This document shows, in pieces, positions 8,674-15,147 of a stretch of DNA of 23,969 bases; position 1 is the stretch's first letter; the number at the start of each line of letters is the position of its first letter. Source of the stretch: DASRSE01 sp035656655 (GTDB lineage Bacteria > Planctomycetota > Planctomycetia > Pirellulales > DASRSE01); NCBI GenBank assembly GCA_035656655.1, contig DASRSE010000025.1:1-23969 (forward strand). The letters are read 5' to 3'. The translations under genes and the position numbers were made by a program. The notes beneath the pieces were generated by a model that did no database searches, was not told where the DNA came from, and was given only the letters and a program-made list of their open reading frames with translations.

Positions 8674-10908
8674 TCAAGGAAGTTTCCACACGCGGACGTT
8701 GCCATCGCGCCCGCCGGACGCCAGGTGCGATCCGTCGCGATTGAAGGCGACGGTGTGGACCGCCCCCTTATGACCGAGATAGGCCGCCACAGGTTCGCCC
8801 GTGGCGGAATTCCAGAGCTTGACGATGCCGTCGGAACCGCCGGTGGCCAAGCGCTTTCCGTCGGGGGAGTAAGCCACGCTCCAGAGATCTCCTTCGCATC
8901 CGACCCACGATTTGTGCAGTTGGCCTCCGGCCGTTTCCCAGATGCGGATCGTGCCATCCCAGCCGGCGGAGGCGAGAAATTTGCCGTCGGGCGAAAAGGC
9001 GAGCGCATAAACTTGGCCGGCATGTCCGTCGAGCGAAAACTTGGGCGTCAGCGTCTTCGCGTTCCAGAGTTGGACGACTTTGTCGCTGCCGCCGGTCGCA
9101 AGCATTTCATCGTCCGGCGAAAGCGCGAGCGCGTAGACCGCGCCGGGCGCTTGCGCGGCGGCGGCTGGCTGATCGGCCGCCAGCGACCAGACCCGCAAGC
9201 CTCCTTCGCGGTCGGCCGCGTAGATCGTCTGCGCGTCGTGCGAAAACGCGAAGGCGCGGACGGCGTTCGTCTGTTTGAAGACGCGTTCCGGCTCGGTTTC
9301 CGGCGGCCGCCAAAGTTTGATCAGCCCGTCGTCCCCTGCGGTAGCCAGAATTTTTCCGCCGGGCGAATAGCGCGCCATCCAGACCGTACCGCGGTGCGCG
9401 CTGACCGTCCGCTCGATGCTCCGTTTCGGCAGATCCCAAAATCGGACCGCGCCATCCTCCACGGCCATGGCGAGGGTTTGACTGTCAGGGCTAAACACGG
9501 CGGACCAGACCGGTCCGGCGTTTGCGCTTAATACCGCCTCCGGTTCGGCGGCAGAAACGAGCGCCGCGGAACCGCTGTTCGACCTGGCCGGATTGCGATT
9601 CGCCAAAAACCAGCCGACGGCCAATCCGACCGCCAGAAACGTGGCTGCGACCGCGGTTGCAATCAGCCGGTTGCGGCGCGTTCGCTGCTGCGCGGCAATT
9701 TCGCAGACGGTGGGCAGCTCGTCGGAGGTCGTTTTCAACAAGGCCCATTGAAATTCCAACAGCTCCGCCACCTGCTGGGCGGTTTGAATCCGATCGACCG
9801 GCCGCTTGGCGAGCAAGTGGTCGATGGTATCGCTCAGCCACGTGGGAATTTGCGGATTCACCTCGCGCACTGGCCGCTGCTTCGAGTCCGTGATCTTTTT
9901 CAAGATCACCAGCGCGGAGTTTCCTGTGAACGGCGGTTGACCCGCGCACAATTCATACAGAATTGCGCCAAGGCTGAACAGATCGGACCGCGGATCGGCT
10001 TCGCCCCCGAGCGCTTGTTCGGGCGCCATGTAGAGCGGGGTGCCGGTGACAAAGCCGGTCCGCGTGAGCTTGGCGTCCTCGGCCGCGCGGGCGAGGCCGA
10101 AGTCGGTCAGCTTGACGGTGTCGTGCGGCGGTTCGAGCAAGATATTGCCCGGCTTCACGTCGCGATGAATCAAGCCGTGCGCATGGGCGGCGGCCAAGCC
10201 GTGCGCGGTTTGCATTCCGATCCGGACAATCTCGCGGAGCGGAAGTTTTTCTTCGCGGGCCAGACGCTGTTCGAGCGACTCGCCGGCGATCAACTGCATC
10301 ACCAGATAGGGCAGGCCGTTTTCGCTCGACTTTTCGACCTGATGGACGGCGACCACATGCTCATGCGAGATCGAAGCCGCCGCGCGGGCCTCGCGGCAAA
10401 ACCGCTGCCGCGCGATTTCGTCTTCGGCCGTGTTCGGATCGAGCACCTTGATCGCGACATTGCGCTGCAAACGCGAGTCGAACGCCTCGAGCACCACCCC
10501 CATCCCCCCTTGCCCCAGCACACGCATCACGTCGAAGTGCGCGAGCCGGCCCAGATAGGCCGAGTCGGTGGCAGGCTGGAGAAAATCGAGCGAAACGCCG
10601 CGCGGCTTGGACGGCTTGGTCGCTTGAGGCGCGGCGGCAGGGGTCCCGCCGAGGGGCGTCTGTTCGCTCGTCTCGAGCGAATGTAGCGCCGGCCAATAGG
10701 CCGAGGTCGCCAGCGGTTCGTGCGCAGGCAACTCGCCAACGAGTTGCGAGAGATTGGTGCCGTCGGTTGCCAAGGCCTCAAGCTTCGCTTGACAGCAGGC
10801 GCATGCATCGAGGTGGCGCGTGCAGGCTTGCTGCTGTTCGACTGAACCAGAACCGGTCAGCAATTGGCGAAGGTCCTCGGTCGGAGGACAATGCGTAGCC
10901 GTTTTCAT
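8674..10908 (-). CDS. Membrane Ser/Thr protein kinase with N-terminal zinc motif and C-terminal WD40 repeats
   Basis: The 744-residue protein has four parts. Residues 32-39 contain HxxxCxxC (H32, C36, C39), the motif of zinc-binding anti-sigma domains. Residues about 123-385 are a Hanks-type kinase: glycine loop GQGGMGVV at 132-139, K154 in VAIK, HRD at 248-250 in HRDVKPGN, DFG at 269-271, APE at 295-297. A single membrane helix lies at about 414-435 (IATAVAATFLAVGLAVGWFL). Residues 462-744 hold seven WD40 units (for example DGTIRIWE, DGIVKLWN), enough for one closed propeller, presumably outside the cytoplasm. The ribosome binding site AGGAG lies at the end of the sigma gene, whose stop is one base before this ATG, so the two are translationally coupled. 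Pairing with an ECF sigma gene suggests the kinase controls that sigma factor; this is inference. Confidence 0.92.
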   Translation of the reverse strand: MKTATHCPPTEDLRQLLTGSGSVEQQQACTRHLDACACCQAKLEALATDGTNLSQLVGELPAHEPLATSAYWPALHSLETSEQTPLGGTPAAAPQATKPSKPRGVSLDFLQPATDSAYLGRLAHFDVMRVLGQGGMGVVLEAFDSRLQRNVAIKVLDPNTAEDEIARQRFCREARAAASISHEHVVAVHQVEKSSENGLPYLVMQLIAGESLEQRLAREEKLPLREIVRIGMQTAHGLAAAHAHGLIHRDVKPGNILLEPPHDTVKLTDFGLARAAEDAKLTRTGFVTGTPLYMAPEQALGGEADPRSDLFSLGAILYELCAGQPPFTGNSALVILKKITDSKQRPVREVNPQIPTWLSDTIDHLLAKRPVDRIQTAQQVAELLEFQWALLKTTSDELPTVCEIAAQQRTRRNRLIATAVAATFLAVGLAVGWFLANRNPARSNSGSAALVSAAEPEAVLSANAGPVWSAVFSPDSQTLAMAVEDGAVRFWDLPKRSIERTVSAHRGTVWMARYSPGGKILATAGDDGLIKLWRPPETEPERVFKQTNAVRAFAFSHDAQTIYAADREGGLRVWSLAADQPAAAAQAPGAVYALALSPDDEMLATGGSDKVVQLWNAKTLTPKFSLDGHAGQVYALAFSPDGKFLASAGWDGTIRIWETAGGQLHKSWVGCEGDLWSVAYSPDGKRLATGGSDGIVKLWNSATGEPVAAYLGHKGAVHTVAFNRDGSHLASGGRDGNVRVWKLP

Positions 10909-10909
10909 G

Positions 10910-11515
10910 TTAGCTCTCCTCTTGCTGGCGCAACAACTCGACTTCGTCCTTCAACCGCGCCAAGACGCGGCTCTTGGCAACGTAGAGCGCGCCGGTTGTC
11001 AAGCCGACGCGCTGCGCGGCTTCGGCGCTGGGCACGCCGTCGACCGCCGTGAGCCAGAATGCTTGCCAAGTCGACTCTTGAAATTCTAATTTGATCCGCT
11101 CGAGGGCGAGCGCCGCCAGCCGGCGTTGATACTCGAGTTCCCAGAGTTCGGCACCCTCGTCGGCGACCGGCTGCTCGAGCGCGCGCTGGGCGGACGAGTC
11201 GCCCGACGCGAGCGGCCGAATGCGCCGCGCCGCCAGAAAGTTGTAGATTTTGTTGCGCGTCGTGGTGAACAGCCAGCCGCGAAACGTCCCGCGCTCGCGA
11301 TCGTAGTCGAGACGCCCAATCGCCTGTGCCACCGACCGCAGCACATCTTGCATCAGGTCGGCCGCGTCCGCGTCTTGCAGCCCACGCTGCCGAGCGAAGC
11401 CGTAAATAACCGGCCCGTACAGCCGCACGAATTCTTGCCAAGCTTCGTGATTGGCGCCGTCGCGCAACTGAATCAACAAGCTGGCACGAGTAAGCGGAGA
11501 ATCGTTCACAGCCAT
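10910..11515 (-). CDS. ECF-type RNA polymerase sigma factor
   Basis: From the ATG at 11515 the product has 201 residues, normal for ECF sigma factors. Region 2 is seen in FVRLYGPVIYGFARQRG, the acidic DAADLMQDVL stretch and RGTFRGWLFTTTRNKIYNFL. Region 4 is seen in FWLTAVDGVPSAEAAQRVG followed by the recognition helix LTTGALYVAKSRVLARLKDEV. The frame remains open to 12007, but the extra N-terminal residues do not resemble the family and would overlap the upstream regulatory region, so I take the start just before the family homology. It is the first gene of the sigma-kinase-rtcB cluster; its stop is one base from the kinase start. The zinc motif of the kinase could serve as its anti-sigma contact. 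Target promoters cannot be inferred from this window. Confidence 0.9.
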   Translation of the reverse strand: MAVNDSPLTRASLLIQLRDGANHEAWQEFVRLYGPVIYGFARQRGLQDADAADLMQDVLRSVAQAIGRLDYDRERGTFRGWLFTTTRNKIYNFLAARRIRPLASGDSSAQRALEQPVADEGAELWELEYQRRLAALALERIKLEFQESTWQAFWLTAVDGVPSAEAAQRVGLTTGALYVAKSRVLARLKDEVELLRQQEES

Positions 11516-12029
11516 CGGGATACCTGGATGGATCGGTCGCGAGCCGCGAAACGCAGGCAGCCGGCGAAGTTGGCAGACCCCATGATACGCCGCCATGGAA
11601 AAGTGGACGAGGGGCAGCCGCGACGGCGGCGAGCGAAATAAACGTAACCATTGCCGAAACCTTGCTTTGGAGCGCAAGCAGCCGCCTTGCGAAGCGCGGC
11701 GGCGCGCGGCCGACAGTCTTGCCTGTCCCTCTTTACCGGCCGCCGGCGCAAATCTTACAGCTCCGCGAAGAAGCATGGCGCGGATCAACGAATCAACCAA
11801 GATCGATCGGCCTTTTCGAAAATGCGCGGCTCGCGCGGCGAACTGCCGGCGCTGCGAACGCGCGGAGTTTGCGCAGCTTACCAACGCAAAAAGAAAAATC
11901 GAAATCGGTGTAAGATCGTGGTCACGGTCCGGTAAGTCTTTGTGTCGCGAGCTGTAAACGTGCCAGTCGCGGCGATTGAAAGCGGCAACCAACCTTTTGC
12001 CACCCATCTTTTATCCAGGAGAAAGCATC
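11516..12029. other. Divergent intergenic region between ECF sigma and SDR genes
   Basis: About 510 bases with no supported gene; short open frames here have no family features. It must hold the promoters of the minus-strand sigma cluster and the plus-strand SDR gene. On the minus strand, GTATCATGGGG (11588-11578) lies about 65 bases before the sigma start and carries a -10-like TATCAT; no good -35 partner is seen. On the plus strand TGTAAGAT near 11909-11916 resembles a -10 box, also without a good -35. Sequence near 11885-11915 is locally A-rich. Confidence 0.4.
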
Positions 12030-12782
12030 ATGTCCCAAAAACTCGCGGGCAAAGTCGCGGTTGTTACCGGCGCGTCGAAGGGGATCGGAGTCGCCATCGC
12101 GACCCAACTCGCGGCAGCCGGCGCCGCGGTGGTTGTGAATTATTCGTCGAGCAAGGCGGCGGCCGATCGCGTCGTTAGCGAAATCAACGGCAATGGCGGC
12201 AAGGCGGTTGCCGTTCAGGCGAACCTGTCAGAGCCGGCCGACGTGAAACAGCTGTTCGCCGACGCGAAGAAGGCTTTCGGCAAACTGGATATCCTCGTGA
12301 ACAATGCCGGCGTCTACGAGTTCTCTCCGCTCGAAACCATTACGCCCGAGCACTTTCACAAACAGTTCAATCTGAATGTGCTGGGGCTGCTGCTCGCCTC
12401 GCAAGAAGCGGTCAAGCTGTTTGGTCAAGCGGGAGGCCAGATCATCAACGTCAGCTCGGTCCTCGCCACGTTGGCCTCGCCGAACTCGGCCGTCTACAGC
12501 GGAACCAAAGCCGCGGTGAACGCGATTACCCGCTCGCTCGCTCAAGAACTTGCGGGAAAAAAGATTCGCGTCAATTCCGTGAACCCGGGCATGGTTGAAA
12601 CCGAAGGCACTACGTCCGCCGGAATCACCTCCGGCGATTTTCGCAAATCGGTCGAAGCGCAAACGCCGCTGGGCCGCATCGGCCAACCGAAGGACATCGC
12701 GCCAGCGGTCGTCTTTTTGGCGTCCGACGATGCTTCGTGGATCACGGGCGAATCGTTCTATATTTCCGGTGGGATGCGTTGA
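12030..12782 (+). CDS. SDR family NAD(P)-dependent oxidoreductase, 3-oxoacyl-ACP reductase-like
   Basis: The 250-residue product is a classical short-chain dehydrogenase/reductase. The cofactor-binding TGASKGIG is at 13-20, NNAG at 91-94, and the catalytic set N116, S143, Y156 and K160 (YSGTK) is complete, followed by NPGMVET and the C-terminal YISGGMR. The sequence NYSSSK at the end of the second strand is of the kind that often goes with NADP(H), though this is not certain. The nearest functional classes are FabG-like 3-oxoacyl reductases and glucose 1-dehydrogenase-like SDRs; the substrate cannot be read. A strong ribosome binding site AGGAG lies 8 bases before the ATG, which decides for this start over the frame's opening at 11976. 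A terminator follows directly, so it is probably monocistronic despite the MDR gene downstream. Confidence 0.92.
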   Translation: MSQKLAGKVAVVTGASKGIGVAIATQLAAAGAAVVVNYSSSKAAADRVVSEINGNGGKAVAVQANLSEPADVKQLFADAKKAFGKLDILVNNAGVYEFSPLETITPEHFHKQFNLNVLGLLLASQEAVKLFGQAGGQIINVSSVLATLASPNSAVYSGTKAAVNAITRSLAQELAGKKIRVNSVNPGMVETEGTTSAGITSGDFRKSVEAQTPLGRIGQPKDIAPAVVFLASDDASWITGESFYISGGMR

Positions 12783-12792
12783 GCGCCGCCTG

Positions 12793-12841
12793 CGAGCGAT
12801 CTTCCGGCGCGGAGGCCGGCGGATCGCTCGACCTTTTTTTT
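12793..12841 (+). terminator. Rho-independent terminator after the SDR gene
   Basis: CGAGCGATC at 12793-12801 pairs perfectly with GATCGCTCG at 12822-12830. Inside it CCGGC (12804-12808) pairs with GCCGG (12815-12819) around a 6-base loop, with a 2x2 internal mismatch between the stems. A run of eight T follows at 12834-12841. It begins 10 bases after the SDR stop codon. This is the clearest intrinsic terminator in the window. Confidence 0.88.
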
Positions 12842-13058
12842 GGATAGAATGGCCAGAGTTGTTTCTAGAGCAGAACGTTAACCGTTGTCGAAACGAGCGA
12901 TCGTGTCGGCGCGGCCTGGAGGCTTGCGCCGCGAAAATACGGTGCGGCCGAAAACAGCCACAGCGCCGTATCGACGATCCTCATGCTGCCGCGATCTCCG
13001 TGGGCGAGCCGATCGGACTTGCCCAAATTTCCGCTCACCCTGCGTTGAGGAGAACATC

Positions 13059-14048
13059 ATGTCGCGCGTCGTTCGCTTTCACCAAACCGGCGGTCCGGAG
13101 GTTTTGAAAATCGAAGAGGTCGATCTGCCGCCGCCTGGCACCGGCGAAGTCCAGCTTGATGTGAAGGCGCTCGGTCTGAATCGCGCGGAATCGATGTTTC
13201 GCGAAGGACACTATCTGGAAGATCCGGTTTTCCCGGCGAAGCTCGGCTACGAAGCAGCAGGGATCATTTCCGCGGTCGGCAGCGGAGCCGGCAACTTACG
13301 CGTCGGCGATCGGGTCAGCACGATTCCGGCCTTCTCGCAGAATCAATACGGCGTGTATGGCGAGCGGGCGATTGTCCCGGCCTACGCAGTGGCGAAGCAT
13401 CCGGCGGCGCTCTCGTGGGAAGAAGCCGCGGCGATTTGGATGCAATATGCCACCGCTTACGGCGCCTTGGTCGAGATTGCCAACTTGAAAGCGGGCGAGG
13501 CAGTCCTGATTCCGGCCGCCTCCAGCAGTGTCGGCCTCGCGAGCATCCAAATCGCAAACCTGCTCGGGGCCACACCGATTGCGCTGACGCGCACCGGCGC
13601 CAAACGCCAAAGGCTCCTGGAGCTTGGCGCCCGCCATGTGATCGCGACCGAGGAAGAAGACCTGGTTGCGGAAGTAAAGAAGCACACCTCCGGCGCGGGG
13701 GCGCGGGTCGCGTTTGACCCGGTCGGCGGCCCGACGGTGGGCAAATTGATATCCGCGCTCGCAGATCATGGGATGCTGATTGAATATGGAATGCTCAGCA
13801 CGGCCGCGGCTCCGCTGCCGCTGTTCGAGGTGCTGAGCCGGATGCTGACGATTCGCGGCTATGTCCTGTTTGAAATCGTCGTCAATTCCGCGCGTATGGC
13901 GCGCACAAAAACGTTTATCGTCGACGGCCTAAACGCCGGCAAGCTGAAGCCGATCATCGCGAAGACGTTTCCCTTCGAGCAGATCGTCGATGCTCACCGT
14001 TATTTGGAATCAAACCAGCAAATCGGCAAAGTGGTTGTTACCCTGTGA
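13059..14048 (+). CDS. MDR superfamily oxidoreductase, quinone-reductase-like, without zinc ligands
   Basis: The 329-residue protein is a medium-chain dehydrogenase/reductase: GroES-like N-terminal half (about 1-125, with PGTGEVQLDVKALGLNRAE and LGYEAAGII), then a Rossmann half with AASSSVGLASIQIA at 153-166, FDPVGGP at 219-225 and the C-terminal GKVVVTL. It contains no cysteine at all, so the structural and catalytic zinc sites of classical alcohol dehydrogenases are absent; this points to the NADPH:quinone reductase (zeta-crystallin-like) branch. The substrate is unknown. GAGGAG six bases before the ATG at 13059 fixes the start; the longer open frame from 12885 is Arg- and Cys-rich and not protein-like. 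The 217 bases between the terminator and this start hold no recognised gene; AACGTTAACCGTT near 12873 is a near-palindrome that could be an operator. Confidence 0.9.
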   Translation: MSRVVRFHQTGGPEVLKIEEVDLPPPGTGEVQLDVKALGLNRAESMFREGHYLEDPVFPAKLGYEAAGIISAVGSGAGNLRVGDRVSTIPAFSQNQYGVYGERAIVPAYAVAKHPAALSWEEAAAIWMQYATAYGALVEIANLKAGEAVLIPAASSSVGLASIQIANLLGATPIALTRTGAKRQRLLELGARHVIATEEEDLVAEVKKHTSGAGARVAFDPVGGPTVGKLISALADHGMLIEYGMLSTAAAPLPLFEVLSRMLTIRGYVLFEIVVNSARMARTKTFIVDGLNAGKLKPIIAKTFPFEQIVDAHRYLESNQQIGKVVVTL

Positions 14049-14121
14049 CGAAGCGGCCGGCGCACCATCTGAACGGCGGAAACCAAGCGCCCAGCGGTCG
14101 GTTGATTTATTCCACCGGAAT

Positions 14122-14871
14122 TTACGGCAGCGACGCGAGCGCCGCGGCCGGCGCGGGGTCGTGGCCGGGCCGCAAGAGCAGCAACTGCGGCCCTTCGGCG
14201 ACGAGCGCGGCGCGGGCCAAGCCGAGGAATAGGCCATGCTCGACGATCCCAGGCATCGCTTCCAATGCTCGCGCGAGCGACTCGGGTTCCGTGATCAGAC
14301 CGAACTGGCAATCAATTAAGTAGTTGCCCTGATCGGTCTGGGCGACGGTGGACCGATTGGTACGATCGTGCCGCAGCATCGGCTTCGCGCCGAGCGCCTC
14401 GAGTCGATCCATGACCAGTGGCATCGCGAACGGAATCACCTCGAGCGGCAACGGGAATTGCCCGAGCGCCGCGACGCGCTTCGACGAGTCGCCGATGATC
14501 AGCAGATAGTTCGAGGCGGCCGCGATGACTTTTTCGCGCAGCAGCGCTCCGCCGCCCCCCTTGGTCAGCGCCAGTTCGGGGCCAATCTCGTCGGCGCCGT
14601 CCACGGTCAGATCGAGCCGCAGGCCGCGTTCCGGTTCGATCAAGGGAATTCCGGCCGCGGTCGCGAGGAGGCGGCTTTCGCTCGAGGTCGGCACGCCGAC
14701 CAGATTCAACGCCTCGGCGCGAAGCCGCTCGCCGAGCGCCGCGATAAAATAGGCCGCCGTGCTGCCGCTGCCGATTCCGAGCCGGCTCTGATCCGGCACG
14801 AGCGCCGCAGCCGCGCGGCCGACCAGCGCCTTTTCACTATCAAGCTCGGCGGACGATTTGGCGGTTGCCAT
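14122..14871 (-). CDS. rpiA: Ribose-5-phosphate isomerase A
   Basis: RpiA interconverts ribose 5-phosphate and ribulose 5-phosphate in the non-oxidative pentose phosphate pathway, in the cytoplasm. From the ATG at 14871 the protein has 249 residues, slightly longer than the 219-residue E. coli enzyme. The diagnostic motifs are all present: GIGSGST at 32-38, DGADEI at 91-96, and KGGGGALLREK at 104-114, giving the catalytic E113 and K104, and K131 in GDSSK, with the spacing of E. coli D81/D84/K94/E103/K121. The frame continues upstream to 15012, but the extra 47 residues are not family-like. No clear Shine-Dalgarno precedes 14871. A terminator and a promoter candidate lie upstream, so it is probably transcribed separately from the LRR kinase. 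It converges with the MDR gene across a 73-base gap. Confidence 0.95.
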   Translation of the reverse strand: MATAKSSAELDSEKALVGRAAAALVPDQSRLGIGSGSTAAYFIAALGERLRAEALNLVGVPTSSESRLLATAAGIPLIEPERGLRLDLTVDGADEIGPELALTKGGGGALLREKVIAAASNYLLIIGDSSKRVAALGQFPLPLEVIPFAMPLVMDRLEALGAKPMLRHDRTNRSTVAQTDQGNYLIDCQFGLITEPESLARALEAMPGIVEHGLFLGLARAALVAEGPQLLLLRPGHDPAPAAALASLP

Positions 14872-14988
14872 AGGAGGGGATAGGAAAGCGAAATTGCCCA
14901 ACAAAACGAGCGCGAATTTGCACCGACCATCGGCCAGCACGGCGGCCTTTTGCCGCTCGCCAGCCGCGACCGGCGGCGTTCTCCCCCC

Positions 14989-15019
14989 ATGATACCATTT
15001 GGTGCTCGCCAACCGTCAA
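14989..15019 (-). promoter_or_regulatory. Candidate sigma70-like promoter for rpiA
   Basis: On the minus strand TTGACG (15019-15014) is followed after 19 bases by TATCAT (14994-14989); each box matches the consensus at five of six positions, but the spacer is 2 bases longer than ideal. It lies about 120 bases before the rpiA start and immediately after the terminator of the upstream gene, a sensible place for a new promoter. Confidence 0.45.
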
Positions 15020-15027
15020 AGTAGGAC

Positions 15028-15055
15028 AAAAACTTGACGCCGCGTAAGCGGTGTC
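15028..15055 (-). terminator. Rho-independent terminator downstream of the LRR kinase
   Basis: Read on the minus strand, GACaCCGC (15055-15048), loop TTAC (15047-15044) and GCGGcGTC (15043-15036) form a stem with one A/C mismatch, followed by AAG and five T (15032-15028). It lies about 95 bases after the LRR kinase stop and before rpiA, separating the two transcripts. Confidence 0.65.
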
Positions 15056-15070
15056 CCTGCCGACGGGCCC

Positions 15071-15141
15071 TAGCCCTTCGCAGCCGGTTGAAGCATTCGA
15101 CAGGCTGCCAAGGGCTTTCAAGGCTCAGTTCGGGCTTTCAA
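15071..15141. repeat. Long hairpin with a 10-bp direct repeat
   Basis: AGCCCTT-c-GCAGCC (15071-15084) pairs with GGCTGC-c-AAGGGCT (15102-15115), a 14-position stem with a single C/C mismatch and a 17-base loop. GGGCTTTCAA occurs at 15111-15120 and again at 15132-15141, 21 bases apart. The element sits in the 276-base gap between the LRR kinase stop and the rpiA start, just upstream (in the minus-strand reading) of the terminator. A short minus-strand open frame running through it (15121-14840) has no family features and is probably chance. It could be a dispersed intergenic repeat or an mRNA 3'-end structure. Confidence 0.6.
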
Positions 15142-15147
15142 GGGGCG

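Noticed and set aside
7936..9531. Plus-strand open frame of 531 codons
   Set aside because: It runs antisense across the rtcB-kinase junction; its peptide is rich in R, G, A and D with no domain, while both antisense partners have full catalytic motifs.
11516..12007. Upstream extension of the ECF sigma gene
   Set aside because: The extra 164 residues do not look like sigma sequence, and a 201-residue protein from 11515 has the normal family length.
14840..15121. Minus-strand 93-codon open frame through the intergenic hairpin
   Set aside because: It is explained by the hairpin and direct repeat, overlaps the rpiA start, and has no ribosome binding site or known motif.
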